Source: JAGQYH01 sp041393015
Lineage (GTDB): Bacteria > Bacteroidota > Bacteroidia > Chitinophagales > JADIYW01
DNA: 64,000 bases
Direction of reading: 5' to 3'
NCBI GenBank assembly: GCA_041393015.1
Contig: JAWKKV010000001.1
Coordinates: 806,001-870,000 of the forward strand
Part shown: positions 42,005 through 49,682 of the stretch, piece after piece
Position numbering within the stretch: the first letter of the stretch is position 1
Layout of the letters: the number at the start of each line of letters is the position of its first letter
Notes under the pieces: model-generated
The model's input: the letters and a program-made list of their open reading frames with translations, nothing else
What the model was told of the DNA's origin: nothing
Database searches by the model: none
Made by a program: the position numbers and the translations under genes

Positions 42005-44502
42005 TAATGTGCTGCCGTTAAAAGTTTTCTATAGGTAAGTCCACCAAGAGCCACTAGCGTAAGTATGATTAACAACCATTCGGCGGGCTCAGGTACAGCG
42101 CCGGAATTATTCATGCTTGCATTTTTGAGAGAGTTTTTATTCTCTTCAATCCCAAATCGCTCATAATCTTTAATGGTTTCTAATACCACCAGACTTGAAA
42201 TAGGTGTGGTGATAAATGCTTCATTGGCTAAAGCAATTAATGATTCTTCATGCGATTGTTTATCAAAATAATTGGTGCCTAAAGTTTGCATCAATTGATT
42301 GTAATGATGTAGTCGAAGTAAATGATCGGGAGCATTGCTTTCGTAATTGGTAGAATCAATGTTTTGTTGAATCACAATGCCGGAATGTTGGATGACCACT
42401 TCATTTTCTTGTAAAACAACAATTGGGAATTTATGCTGCGCAACTATTTCTGACAACTCTTTGCTATTACCTTCTTCTAGATGAAAAAGTCCGACTTCGT
42501 TGAGTGTTTTTAAATAAGGAGATTTAAGCGACCCAATCGAGAATAAATAGAACTTGTCCTTTTTATTTTTGAATCTTTCTTTTACTTTTTTAGCAAACTC
42601 GTATTTACTTATCTCCTCAAGGTTTGGACCTAAGTTGTCACTTTTAGTAATCACAATTGAAGTCTCAGGATCGGGAATTAGGTGAAAAGGAAAAAGACTG
42701 AATTGTAGGTTATTGAAATCGTTTAAGAAGTTTTTATCCAGTTGATCTACTTTGATTCGTTTGTTTTTATCAAAAATATAGATGGGTGTTTCTACTTCTG
42801 CCAATGACTTAAGATCATCTAAATTCCAATTAGTATTTATATCCAAATAAATTGCCGTCGGCTGAAAAGTTGAAAATTCTTTTTCTAAAGGTTTTAACTG
42901 ATAAGAATGATTGATAAAAGAAAATTTATTAGTATTTAGATTTTCGGGCGCGAAAGAGATTTTCCAGTTGGGTTTGTATTTTCCGGTCGACTTATAAACC
43001 GATTTGCTATAGGTCAAATGTCCAGGCAAGGTAATGTCTTCCGGCCACTTGTCTCCATCTACTTGCACTTGAGCTGTTTCTCTCATGCCTTTAAACTCAT
43101 GGCCTTTAAAGCTAGGATTGGTAAATACCAGAATGTTGTTTTTCAGTTCAAGCGGAACGGTAAAACCAATTTTGAATACTCTGTCTTCTTGCGGTGTGCA
43201 AGGAAATACGGTCACATTTACCGCATTACCCTCTTGCCAATGCAACAAAGCAGGATCTCGCCTTTCTACTCTAACAATACTTACGTAGGCACTATCAGCT
43301 TTTGATTTTGTCGTCAATCGCGATTTTTCTTCCACACCATTTACCCAAAGAGATAAAGAACTAGCCACACTTCCTTCCGGCAAATAGAAGGTGTAAAGCG
43401 CCTCTTGCTGACGATTCCAAGTATTGGTATTTTGTATGGTTAAGGTCTTTTCTACATAGGCTATTCTGTAATCAGGATATAACTTTACGTTGGTGATAAT
43501 ATCTTTCGTTATTAGTTTATCGCCCGACCATAATTTTCTGTGAGCGAAATGTCTGCCATCAAAAACAGCACTTAATACTTTCACTCTATCGTCCACGCTA
43601 ATGGAGTGCTTCTTGCCTAAAACTAGAGCAAGTGCGATAAAAGGATCGTGGTGACTTCTTTCATTAAAAGGATTCATTCCGAAACCCCTTCCCCATTCGA
43701 ACAAATTGAAATTGTCAAAAACGTATTCGCCCATTAAAATTTTTTCGGTGAACTTGTTAATCGGCAGGTTTTGACTTAGGATCACCCAATTGGGGAAATC
43801 ATTTGATTCTGTTAAAATTTGTTCTGCATGAACACGATGAATCAGTTGATCGAATTTATTCCATTGGACAAAAAAGTAAGTAAAGAATACAAAGGGTATA
43901 ACTATTCCCATACTGTAAGCCATCTTGCTATTTGTGGTATTTAACAGTTTACTAAGCTGTTTGAAAAGAAATATGATCATCAATAAGGGAGATAATCCAT
44001 GAAACCCAAGTCCCAAAACGATTCCGCCGATTAAAAATATATGGTAATAAGGAAGCAGGTAAATGCATAGGTAAAGCAGAAAAATAGTAGAACCTCCGGC
44101 AGCAATTAAGACAACGTTTTTTAAAGGTTTCGAAAAACTATTTGTGTAAGGCAGTGCTAGAATAGTAATTATAACCATGCCGACAGCTTTTTCCGCCCAA
44201 GGCACCATATCAGAAAAAATGGCCACGCTAAAGTTGAGAGAGAAGGCGCTCATCATAAATAGAACGAGTGAAATGGAGTAAACGCTAGCCGGAATGTTCC
44301 ACCATTTGCCATCTTTCTTATTCATTTTCGTAAAAATCATTCCAAGGAAAAAAGCTAATGTGATAGCATAATTAAAGAAGAATAAAGCTGGGACATCAAA
44401 TTCATCTACGCCAACACGTTTTTGAATGAGTAAAATAACTGAGGAGGCGATCATTCCCAGCCAACCCAGTTTTATCATAATAGTTTTGTTGTTATTTTTC
44501 AT
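42004..44502 (-). CDS. XrtN-system VIT domain protein with PEP-CTERM-like tail
   Basis: 832 residues, the presumed sole substrate of the adjacent exosortase. Residues 1-215 hold about six hydrophobic segments; a VIT domain (vault/inter-alpha-trypsin type) lies at about 310-460 (KLYPDYRIAYVEKTLTIQNT, then EALYTFYLPEGSVASSLSLW). A long soluble part follows. The C-terminal sorting signal has Val803-Pro-Glu-Pro806, a hydrophobic helix (WLLIILTLVALGGLTY) and a basic end (RKLLTAAH). It is presumably displayed outside the inner membrane and cleaved after the PEP motif. A 17-bp inverted repeat 19 nt upstream matches one ahead of the regulator operon. Confidence 0.88.
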   Translation of the reverse strand: MKNNNKTIMIKLGWLGMIASSVILLIQKRVGVDEFDVPALFFFNYAITLAFFLGMIFTKMNKKDGKWWNIPASVYSISLVLFMMSAFSLNFSVAIFSDMVPWAEKAVGMVIITILALPYTNSFSKPLKNVVLIAAGGSTIFLLYLCIYLLPYYHIFLIGGIVLGLGFHGLSPLLMIIFLFKQLSKLLNTTNSKMAYSMGIVIPFVFFTYFFVQWNKFDQLIHRVHAEQILTESNDFPNWVILSQNLPINKFTEKILMGEYVFDNFNLFEWGRGFGMNPFNERSHHDPFIALALVLGKKHSISVDDRVKVLSAVFDGRHFAHRKLWSGDKLITKDIITNVKLYPDYRIAYVEKTLTIQNTNTWNRQQEALYTFYLPEGSVASSLSLWVNGVEEKSRLTTKSKADSAYVSIVRVERRDPALLHWQEGNAVNVTVFPCTPQEDRVFKIGFTVPLELKNNILVFTNPSFKGHEFKGMRETAQVQVDGDKWPEDITLPGHLTYSKSVYKSTGKYKPNWKISFAPENLNTNKFSFINHSYQLKPLEKEFSTFQPTAIYLDINTNWNLDDLKSLAEVETPIYIFDKNKRIKVDQLDKNFLNDFNNLQFSLFPFHLIPDPETSIVITKSDNLGPNLEEISKYEFAKKVKERFKNKKDKFYLFSIGSLKSPYLKTLNEVGLFHLEEGNSKELSEIVAQHKFPIVVLQENEVVIQHSGIVIQQNIDSTNYESNAPDHLLRLHHYNQLMQTLGTNYFDKQSHEESLIALANEAFITTPISSLVVLETIKDYERFGIEENKNSLKNASMNNSGAVPEPAEWLLIILTLVALGGLTYRKLLTAAH

Positions 44503-44520
44503 TTTGATAAAATTAAAAGT

Positions 44521-44537
44521 ACTCTGAAATTCAAAGT
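44521..44537. promoter_or_regulatory. Candidate operator upstream of the VIT/XrtN operon
   Basis: ACTCTG-AAATT-CAAAGT, an inverted repeat with one mismatch, 19 nt before the VIT gene start. It matches the repeat at 45518-45534 in half-sites and 5-bp spacing, so it is probably bound by the winged-helix regulator encoded next door. Confidence 0.5.
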
Positions 44538-44557
44538 AGATAGATAAAAAAATAGGT

Positions 44558-44854
44558 TTAATTTCTGTTTAATAGTTTTTCTAATGCATTTAAATGGTTT
44601 TCAAAAGCTTCTTGTCCTTTCATGGTAGCAAAGTAAGAGGTATTGGGTTTTCTATCTATAAATTTCTTTTTCACTTTCACGTAATCTAACTTTTCTAATG
44701 CTTTTATATGCGAGGCTAAGTTGCCATCCGAAACGTCCAATAATTCTTTCAAAGTATTAAAGTCTAACTGCTCGTTCACCATTAAGGCAGACATAATACC
44801 TAACCTTATCCTGCTCTCAAACGCCTTCTCTAATTGATTTATTATATCTTTCAC
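44558..44854 (-). CDS. Winged-helix transcriptional regulator (HTH_34 type)
   Basis: 98 residues, a single winged-helix domain: SRIRLGIMSALMVNEQLDFN, then TLKELLDVSDGNLASHIKAL (recognition helix region) and YVKVKKKFIDRKPNTSYFAT (wing). The size and sequence fit the short MarR/ArsR-like HTH_34 regulators, which act as dimers and often repress their own operon. No sensor domain. The gene is 12 bp downstream of a membrane-protein gene and 55 bp upstream of the VIT gene. The two matching inverted repeats at 44521 and 45518 flank this unit and are its likely binding sites. Confidence 0.85.
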   Translation of the reverse strand: MKDIINQLEKAFESRIRLGIMSALMVNEQLDFNTLKELLDVSDGNLASHIKALEKLDYVKVKKKFIDRKPNTSYFATMKGQEAFENHLNALEKLLNRN

Positions 44855-44866
44855 GCTGTTCTTTAA

Positions 44867-45511
44867 TTATCCATCATTGCGTTCATACTTAAAGTACATG
44901 ATGGTTCCATAAACGATGTGCATTACACCGAAACCCAATGCCCAAAATTGTAGACCGTACTCTGTATATACTGCTGCAATCAATCCCAATAATATTTCTG
45001 TGAGGCCAAGATAATGTATATCTGTTAATGTATACTTACTTGCATTCACTAATCCTAAACCATAAAAAATTAAAGTGCAAGGTAAGATCAACGCTAAATT
45101 TCCTTTTAATAATAGAATGCCGCAAAAGAGTCCACCGGTGATTAAAGGCAAGGCCAAACTGGTCATCATTCTTAAGGTAGTGGGTCCCCAAATCGGTTGC
45201 CCTTTTTTCTTAGCTCTTCTAGTAGTAAAAAACACGCCAAAACCGATGGCTACGGTAGCGACCAAAATGGCATCCACAAACAGAAATGCTAAAAACTTAC
45301 TAGCTAATGCTCCTGAATAATTATATATTTTATCAGTCTGTTCGTAAAAGTTTTTTAAAATTCCGAAATATCTATAGGCAGCATACACACCTGCTAAGGC
45401 AGCTGCACCAGCTACTACTCCGGATAAGCCACTAAGGGAGATAAAACGCGAAGACCGTTCCATCATGGAGCGGATTTCTGTCAGTTGGTCGAGATGATTT
45501 TTGTGATCCAT
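44867..45511 (-). CDS. Six-helix membrane protein paired with the HTH_34 regulator
   Basis: 214 residues. A short polar N-terminus (DHKNHLDQLTEIRSMMERSS) precedes about six hydrophobic segments, such as GVVAGAAALAGVYAAYRYFG and LGFGVMHIVYGTIMYF. No named family recognised, although this gene followed by an HTH_34 regulator is a pairing I know from Bacteroidota. It is an inner-membrane protein, first gene of the minus-strand block that continues into the exosortase genes. The inverted repeat at 45518-45534 is only 7 nt before its ATG. Confidence 0.7.
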   Translation of the reverse strand: MDHKNHLDQLTEIRSMMERSSRFISLSGLSGVVAGAAALAGVYAAYRYFGILKNFYEQTDKIYNYSGALASKFLAFLFVDAILVATVAIGFGVFFTTRRAKKKGQPIWGPTTLRMMTSLALPLITGGLFCGILLLKGNLALILPCTLIFYGLGLVNASKYTLTDIHYLGLTEILLGLIAAVYTEYGLQFWALGFGVMHIVYGTIMYFKYERNDG

Positions 45512-45517
45512 AAAAGC

Positions 45518-45534
45518 ACTTTGTATTTCAAAGT
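45518..45534. promoter_or_regulatory. Candidate operator upstream of the regulator operon
   Basis: ACTTTG-TATTT-CAAAGT, a perfect inverted repeat with 5-bp spacer, 7 nt before the start codon at 45511. A near-copy lies before the VIT gene. Confidence 0.55.
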
Positions 45535-45570
45535 AAGTTAATTAATTTGAATTGTGCAAGTATTTTTTTA

Positions 45571-45759
45571 TTTAACCAAAAAGCACTCAAAGAAGTCACG
45601 AAGATCACAAGAAAAAACAATAAACATATAGTTAATGAAATCTCTTAGTGCCCTTTGTGAAACAACCTTTGTGAACCTTGTGGTAAAGATAGGAGCATCA
45701 ATATCCTCTACAGCGTGTCACCGAAGCTTTAGCGGAGGATTACAATAGACATTGATGGG
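45571..45759. repeat. Hairpin repeat family, copy 1
   Basis: Begins TTTAACCAAAAAGCACTC and ends GACATTGATGGG. The left arm (CAAAGAAGTCACGAAGATCA) and right arm (CCCTTTGTGAAACAACC, then CCTTGTGGTAA) are partly complementary. This copy carries an extra 25-bp piece (45714-45738, containing CCGAAGCTTTAGCGGAGG) that also occurs at 48156-48180 in the other direction. Confidence 0.75.
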
Positions 45760-45768
45760 AGAATTATT

Positions 45769-45926
45769 TTTAACCACAAAGCACACAAAGAAGTCACGAA
45801 GATCACAAGAAAAAACTCTAAACATATAGTTAATAAAATCTCTTAGTGCCCTTTGTGAAACAACCTTAGTGAACCTTGTGGTAAAATTGAAAGATCATCA
45901 ACGTCCTCTACGAGAGACATTGATGG
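45769..45926. repeat. Hairpin repeat family, copy 2
   Basis: Starts TTTAACCACAAAGCACAC and runs to GACATTGATGG. It is nearly identical to copy 1 across the arms and without an insert; it looks like the basic form of the element. A 76-codon open frame on the minus strand across copies 2 and 3 is accidental. Confidence 0.75.
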
Positions 45927-46016
45927 AGTAAGTAAATTGGAATTTAGGATAAAATAATTTAATGAAAAACGAGCTTGTGAGATATACGTCAGCTGATGGA
46001 TTTGCGAAGCAATCTC

Positions 46017-46193
46017 TTTAACCACTAAGAACACAAAGAAGTCACGAAGATCACAAGAAAAAACGCTAAACATATAGTTAATGAAATCTCTTAGTGCCCT
46101 TTGTGAAACAACCTTAGTGAACCTTGTGTCTGCCTAGTCGGCAGACAGGGTAAAAATAAAATCATCAACGTCCTCTACGATAGACATTGATGG
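46017..46193. repeat. Hairpin repeat family, copy 3
   Basis: Starts TTTAACCACTAAGAACAC and runs to GACATTGATGG. At 46127-46147 it has an inserted palindrome, TGTCTGCC-TAGTC-GGCAGACA, absent from the other copies; a relative of that palindrome (CTGTCTGCCGATAGTTAGGC) is at 37921-37940. Confidence 0.75.
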
Positions 46194-46212
46194 GGTAAAG
46201 TATGTTTTATAG

Positions 46213-46857
46213 TTATTCTATTATATCAAATTTAATGCTCTCAATCAAACACTGTCTTTCATCTGGCCCATTAGCTCTTATGTCGTAAAAAATAACTTCG
46301 TCACCAACTTTTATTTTGTTAAAAGCAGATGTCATTTTATTAGTGAATTTTGCTTCGCTAGATGAATCAATAAATTTGGCTTCCTTATTCGAGAATGTGA
46401 TTATTATGCAACTATAATTAGTGACTGCATACTTTACATCAAAATCAAAACCTTCAAGCACTACTCCAACACCCTTTTGTAATTTAAATTCATTGACAGA
46501 TACTTCACCACCTGATTTCCGGGCAACCTGAGCGACTGGCGGAGGTATTCTTTGGGATCTAAAATAGATTGTTTTTAAAGCAGTAATTTCACCATCTTTT
46601 TTAATATTCACGGTAATCTTTACCTCTCCAACCTCACTTGTACGAATAGTATATTGACAGCCATCATCTTGTTTTATTAATCCATTTGTACAATAAATAA
46701 TTAGATCATCACAATCATAGTTTTCTACAGTTATTGAAATTGGGTTGTCAATTCCCATATAAATAATATTCAATCTTGTATTAGCAACGGTTATGTGTTG
46801 AGCTAATAAAATGTTACTACTAACTAATACAATTATGAGTAATATTAAATTTTTCAT
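46213..46857 (-). CDS. GldM C-terminal-domain-like secreted protein
   Basis: 214 residues with a signal peptide (MKNLILLIIVLVSSNILLAQ). The mature protein looks like the last two domains of the gliding/T9SS protein GldM: NTRLNIIYMGIDNPISITVE opens the first, and SAFNKIKVGDEVIFYDIRA with GPDERQCLIESIKFDI closes the second. It lacks the N-terminal transmembrane anchor and periplasmic helical part of GldM, so it cannot be the motor component itself. It is presumably periplasmic and may bind a GldM partner such as GldK; this is inference. Single gene beside three repeat copies. Confidence 0.75.
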   Translation of the reverse strand: MKNLILLIIVLVSSNILLAQHITVANTRLNIIYMGIDNPISITVENYDCDDLIIYCTNGLIKQDDGCQYTIRTSEVGEVKITVNIKKDGEITALKTIYFRSQRIPPPVAQVARKSGGEVSVNEFKLQKGVGVVLEGFDFDVKYAVTNYSCIIITFSNKEAKFIDSSSEAKFTNKMTSAFNKIKVGDEVIFYDIRANGPDERQCLIESIKFDIIE

Positions 46858-46944
46858 TTACTTTAATAATGTATTTAAGCTAAGGGATTACTTGTTGATT
46901 GAATTTGATAATTGACCATTGATAATTTATATTTTTGCCAACTG

Positions 46945-47997
46945 CTAATTGTCTCCCGGAAACGACCCTTCATGCACATCTTTAATAAACTTGATCACGC
47001 CATTCATATAAAACTCCTGTTCATCCCACATGGCTAAATGACTTCCATTCGCACAATACAAACTTCTGCCGTTTTGAACGAGATCAGCCATTGCCTTCAT
47101 GTCATCCGGATTCATTGAATCGTATTTGGCGCCAATCATCAATGTAGGCACTTTTAGTTCCGGCAACTGATCCCAAACCGACCAACCTTTTAAAATGCCA
47201 CCCGGCATAAATTCACTAGGTCCTTGCATATATTCGTACACATGTTGATTGATATGGTTAAAACTTCTCAATACAGGCTCCGGCCATTGATCAGAAGGGA
47301 AACGACAAATATGTTTAGTATAAAATTCTTCAAAAACTAAATTGACATAAGTTGGATCGTGAAACAACTCTCTCGATTCATAATACTCAAAAGAATCTAC
47401 CAACGAAGGCCGCATGGTTTTTCTGAGTTCGGCGTTGTAAGCTTCATATCTATCAAAATCAGCTGTCATATTCGACACAATCAATCCTTTCAAATTATCT
47501 TGATACTTTAAAGCATATTCCATCGCCAAAATGCCACCCCAAGAAATACCCAAAAGGTAAAAATTGTCTTTGTTCAAGTCTAATGCAATTCTCACTTGCT
47601 CTACCTCTTCTACAAATCGTTCCAAAGTCCATAAACTATCATTATCCGGTTGATCAGAATAATAGGAGCCCAATTGATCATAATGATAAAATTCAATATT
47701 GGCTTGCGGAAAAAAGCTTTCGAAGCATTCCATAAACTCGTGTGTTAATGCCGGTCCGCCGTGCAATAACAATACTTTCATCGGACTATTACCAAAACGT
47801 TTGGTCCAAACTTTATAGCCTTCTTTCAACTGAATCATTTCAACACCACCAGCTTGGAAAGCGCCCGGAGTAGTGTAAGCTAAATATTCACACTGACTTT
47901 CATCTGCAGCGCCTTTGTCAACAGTAACAGGTGTTCCACAACTAAACAATATAAAAGAAAGCATTAATAAAAACGCAAATTGCATTTTATAAACCAT
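46945..47997 (-). CDS. Proline iminopeptidase-like alpha/beta hydrolase lipoprotein
   Basis: 350 residues from the ATG at 47997 (or 346 from 47985); a longer reading to 48099 adds an implausible N-terminus. A lipoprotein signal with lipobox FILFSCG precedes an alpha/beta-hydrolase domain: oxyanion loop LLLHGGPALTHE, nucleophile elbow GISWGG, and late motifs TLMIGAKYDSMNP (Asp) and ANGSHLAMWD (His). This is the S33 peptidase pattern, removing N-terminal proline or similar residues from peptides outside the inner membrane. No exact promoter consensus seen; a repeat-rich region lies upstream. Confidence 0.83.
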   Translation of the reverse strand: MVYKMQFAFLLMLSFILFSCGTPVTVDKGAADESQCEYLAYTTPGAFQAGGVEMIQLKEGYKVWTKRFGNSPMKVLLLHGGPALTHEFMECFESFFPQANIEFYHYDQLGSYYSDQPDNDSLWTLERFVEEVEQVRIALDLNKDNFYLLGISWGGILAMEYALKYQDNLKGLIVSNMTADFDRYEAYNAELRKTMRPSLVDSFEYYESRELFHDPTYVNLVFEEFYTKHICRFPSDQWPEPVLRSFNHINQHVYEYMQGPSEFMPGGILKGWSVWDQLPELKVPTLMIGAKYDSMNPDDMKAMADLVQNGRSLYCANGSHLAMWDEQEFYMNGVIKFIKDVHEGSFPGDN

Positions 47998-48094
47998 ATC
48001 TAAAATTTTAAAGTCTTTGAATGAAAATAAGGCTTTTAGTTGGAACTGTCTTAGTATAAACCAAGTTGTTTCTATGTTGCATAAGTGTAGGCCC

Positions 48095-48180
48095 GCCAAA
48101 TCGCGGCAGCTTGATAGGCATAATGTGTGGGGCGATCGATTTGGCTTGTCTTGTACCTCCGCTAAAGCTTCGGCGACACG
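48095..48180. repeat. Dispersed palindromic elements
   Basis: GCCAAATCG (48095-48103) faces CGATTTGGC (48137-48145). Immediately after, 48156-48180 matches the reverse complement of 45714-45738 with one mismatch in 25 bases (core CCGCTAAAGCTTCGG). Confidence 0.6.
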
Positions 48181-48254
48181 AGGTTTGTTTCTCCTGAGTG
48201 TAACGAAGGATTGACTAAGAAAAAGAAAAAAGAACCATTATAAACTAACGGCAC

Positions 48255-48262
48255 TATATTTG
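48255..48262 (+). promoter_or_regulatory. Promoter -7 element of the DUF4197 gene
   Basis: TATATTTG, exact TAnnTTTG match, 29 nt before the ATG at 48292. Confidence 0.5.
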
Positions 48263-48291
48263 TAATCTTACACTATAAAAAATAAACGAAA

Positions 48292-49017
48292 ATGTATAAA
48301 ATCATTCTAACTATAAGTTGTGCACTATTAATTGGAACAACCAATCTAAATGCTCAAGGTTTCGGTAAATTTTTAAAAAAGGTAGAAGAAAAAGTAACCG
48401 GTGATTCTGCTTCAGACCTTACCGAAGGTGAAGTGGTTTCAGGATTAAAAGAAGCCTTGTTGATAGGCGTTGAAAAAGGAGTTGATCAATTATCCCAACC
48501 GGATGGATTTTTTAAAAACTTAGAAATTAAAATTCCATTGCCTCCGGAAGCGCAAGTGGTAGAAGATAAACTAAGAAAAATTGGTTTAGACAAACAAGTT
48601 GATGATGCGATAGAATCGCTCAACAGAGCAGCAGAAGATGCAGTGGTTGGAGCAAAAGATATTTTCATTGATGCCATCAAACAAATGACGGTAACTGATG
48701 CGATGAGTATTTTAAGAGGAGATCAAGATGCTGCTACTAAATTTTTAGAGCGCACCACTAGAGCGGCTTTAGCAGAAAAATTTCAACCGACCGTAAAAGT
48801 ATCTTTGGATAAAGTAGGCGCTACCAAACATTGGAACACCGTTTTCACCACTTACAATAAAGTGCCGTTTGTGCAAGACGTTAATCCCGACTTAGAAGTT
48901 TACGCCACTAATAAAGCTATAGATGGTTTGTTTGTTCAAATTGCGAAACAAGAAGCAGAGATTAGAAAAAATCCTGGAGCAAGGGTAACTGCTTTATTGA
49001 AGAAGGTATTTGGATAA
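48292..49017 (+). CDS. DUF4197 family protein
   Basis: 241 residues with a signal peptide (MYKIILTISCALLIGTTNLN, cleavage near AQG). The helical mature part matches the DUF4197 pattern: LTEGEVVSGLKEALLIGVEK, IKIPLPPEAQVVEDKLRKIG, MTVTDAMSILRGDQDAATKF and ATNKAIDGLFVQIAKQE. It is periplasmic, function unknown. It has its own promoter and is not obviously in an operon. Confidence 0.86.
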   Translation: MYKIILTISCALLIGTTNLNAQGFGKFLKKVEEKVTGDSASDLTEGEVVSGLKEALLIGVEKGVDQLSQPDGFFKNLEIKIPLPPEAQVVEDKLRKIGLDKQVDDAIESLNRAAEDAVVGAKDIFIDAIKQMTVTDAMSILRGDQDAATKFLERTTRAALAEKFQPTVKVSLDKVGATKHWNTVFTTYNKVPFVQDVNPDLEVYATNKAIDGLFVQIAKQEAEIRKNPGARVTALLKKVFG

Positions 49018-49127
49018 TTATTAAAAACCAATCTCCTTTTTAGTCATTCTGAGGTCAATTAAAATCAATATTTTAAACGAATTAGAAAAAGACCGAAGAA
49101 TCTCAAACCAACACGCAATCAGAATTC

Positions 49128-49583
49128 ATGAACAACAATGACATCATTCGACAACTGCGCTATACCTTTAACCTAAGCGATAAAAAAGTAGTAGAACTTT
49201 TCGCTTTAGAAGATAAAGAAGTATCAGAAGAACAAGTTGTCAATTGGTTGAAAAAAGAGGATGATCCAAATTGTGTAGTCATTAGCGATTATGAATTAGC
49301 CACTTTTCTAAATGGATTTATTTCAGATAAGCGAGGCAAAAAAGAAGGCGCTACACCGCAGGCAGAAAAGGAATTGAACAACAATATCATTCTTCGAAAG
49401 CTAAAAATTGCGTTAGAATTAAAAGATACCGATTTATTGGAAATTTTGGCTAAAGCAGATATGCAAATTAGTAAGCATGAATTAAGCGCCTTTTTCCGCA
49501 AACCAACCCAAGGGCAATACATGCCTTGTAAAGATCAAATCATGAGGCGGTTTTTACACGGACTACAGCTCAAATATCGTTAG
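49128..49583 (+). CDS. DUF1456 (YehS-like) protein
   Basis: 151 residues made of two tandem DUF1456 repeats of about 65 residues: NNNDIIRQLRYTFNLSDKKV and, in the second, NNIILRKLKIALELKDTDLL, each followed by a helix ending in a Phe-Phe/Leu-Arg-Lys type motif (SAFFRKPTQGQY). Cytoplasmic, function unknown; the fold is thought to bind nucleic acid but this is not shown. Starts with the first ATG after a 110-bp gap. Confidence 0.84.
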   Translation: MNNNDIIRQLRYTFNLSDKKVVELFALEDKEVSEEQVVNWLKKEDDPNCVVISDYELATFLNGFISDKRGKKEGATPQAEKELNNNIILRKLKIALELKDTDLLEILAKADMQISKHELSAFFRKPTQGQYMPCKDQIMRRFLHGLQLKYR

Positions 49584-49628
49584 GATTTTTCTTAGCATAA
49601 CTTATGTCTTCTTCCATAAATAAAACAA

Positions 49629-49636
49629 TAACTTTG
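49629..49636 (+). promoter_or_regulatory. Promoter -7 element of the carotenoid operon
   Basis: TAACTTTG, exact TAnnTTTG match, 46 nt before the ATG at 49683. Confidence 0.45.
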
Positions 49637-49682
49637 TAAACTATTGCAACAGATTGTTGTTTCATGCCATGTAGTCCAAAAT

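Noticed and set aside
45843..46073. 76-codon minus-strand gene
   Set aside because: It lies across two repeat copies, has no sensible product and reads through the hairpin arms.
45571..46193. CRISPR array
   Set aside because: The repeats are about 160 bp, only three, with irregular gaps and internal dyad symmetry; no short repeats with unique spacers and no cas genes.
46945..48099. Longer start for the peptidase-like lipoprotein
   Set aside because: The extension before 47997 hides the lipoprotein signal and has no family match; the lipobox argues for 47997 or 47985.
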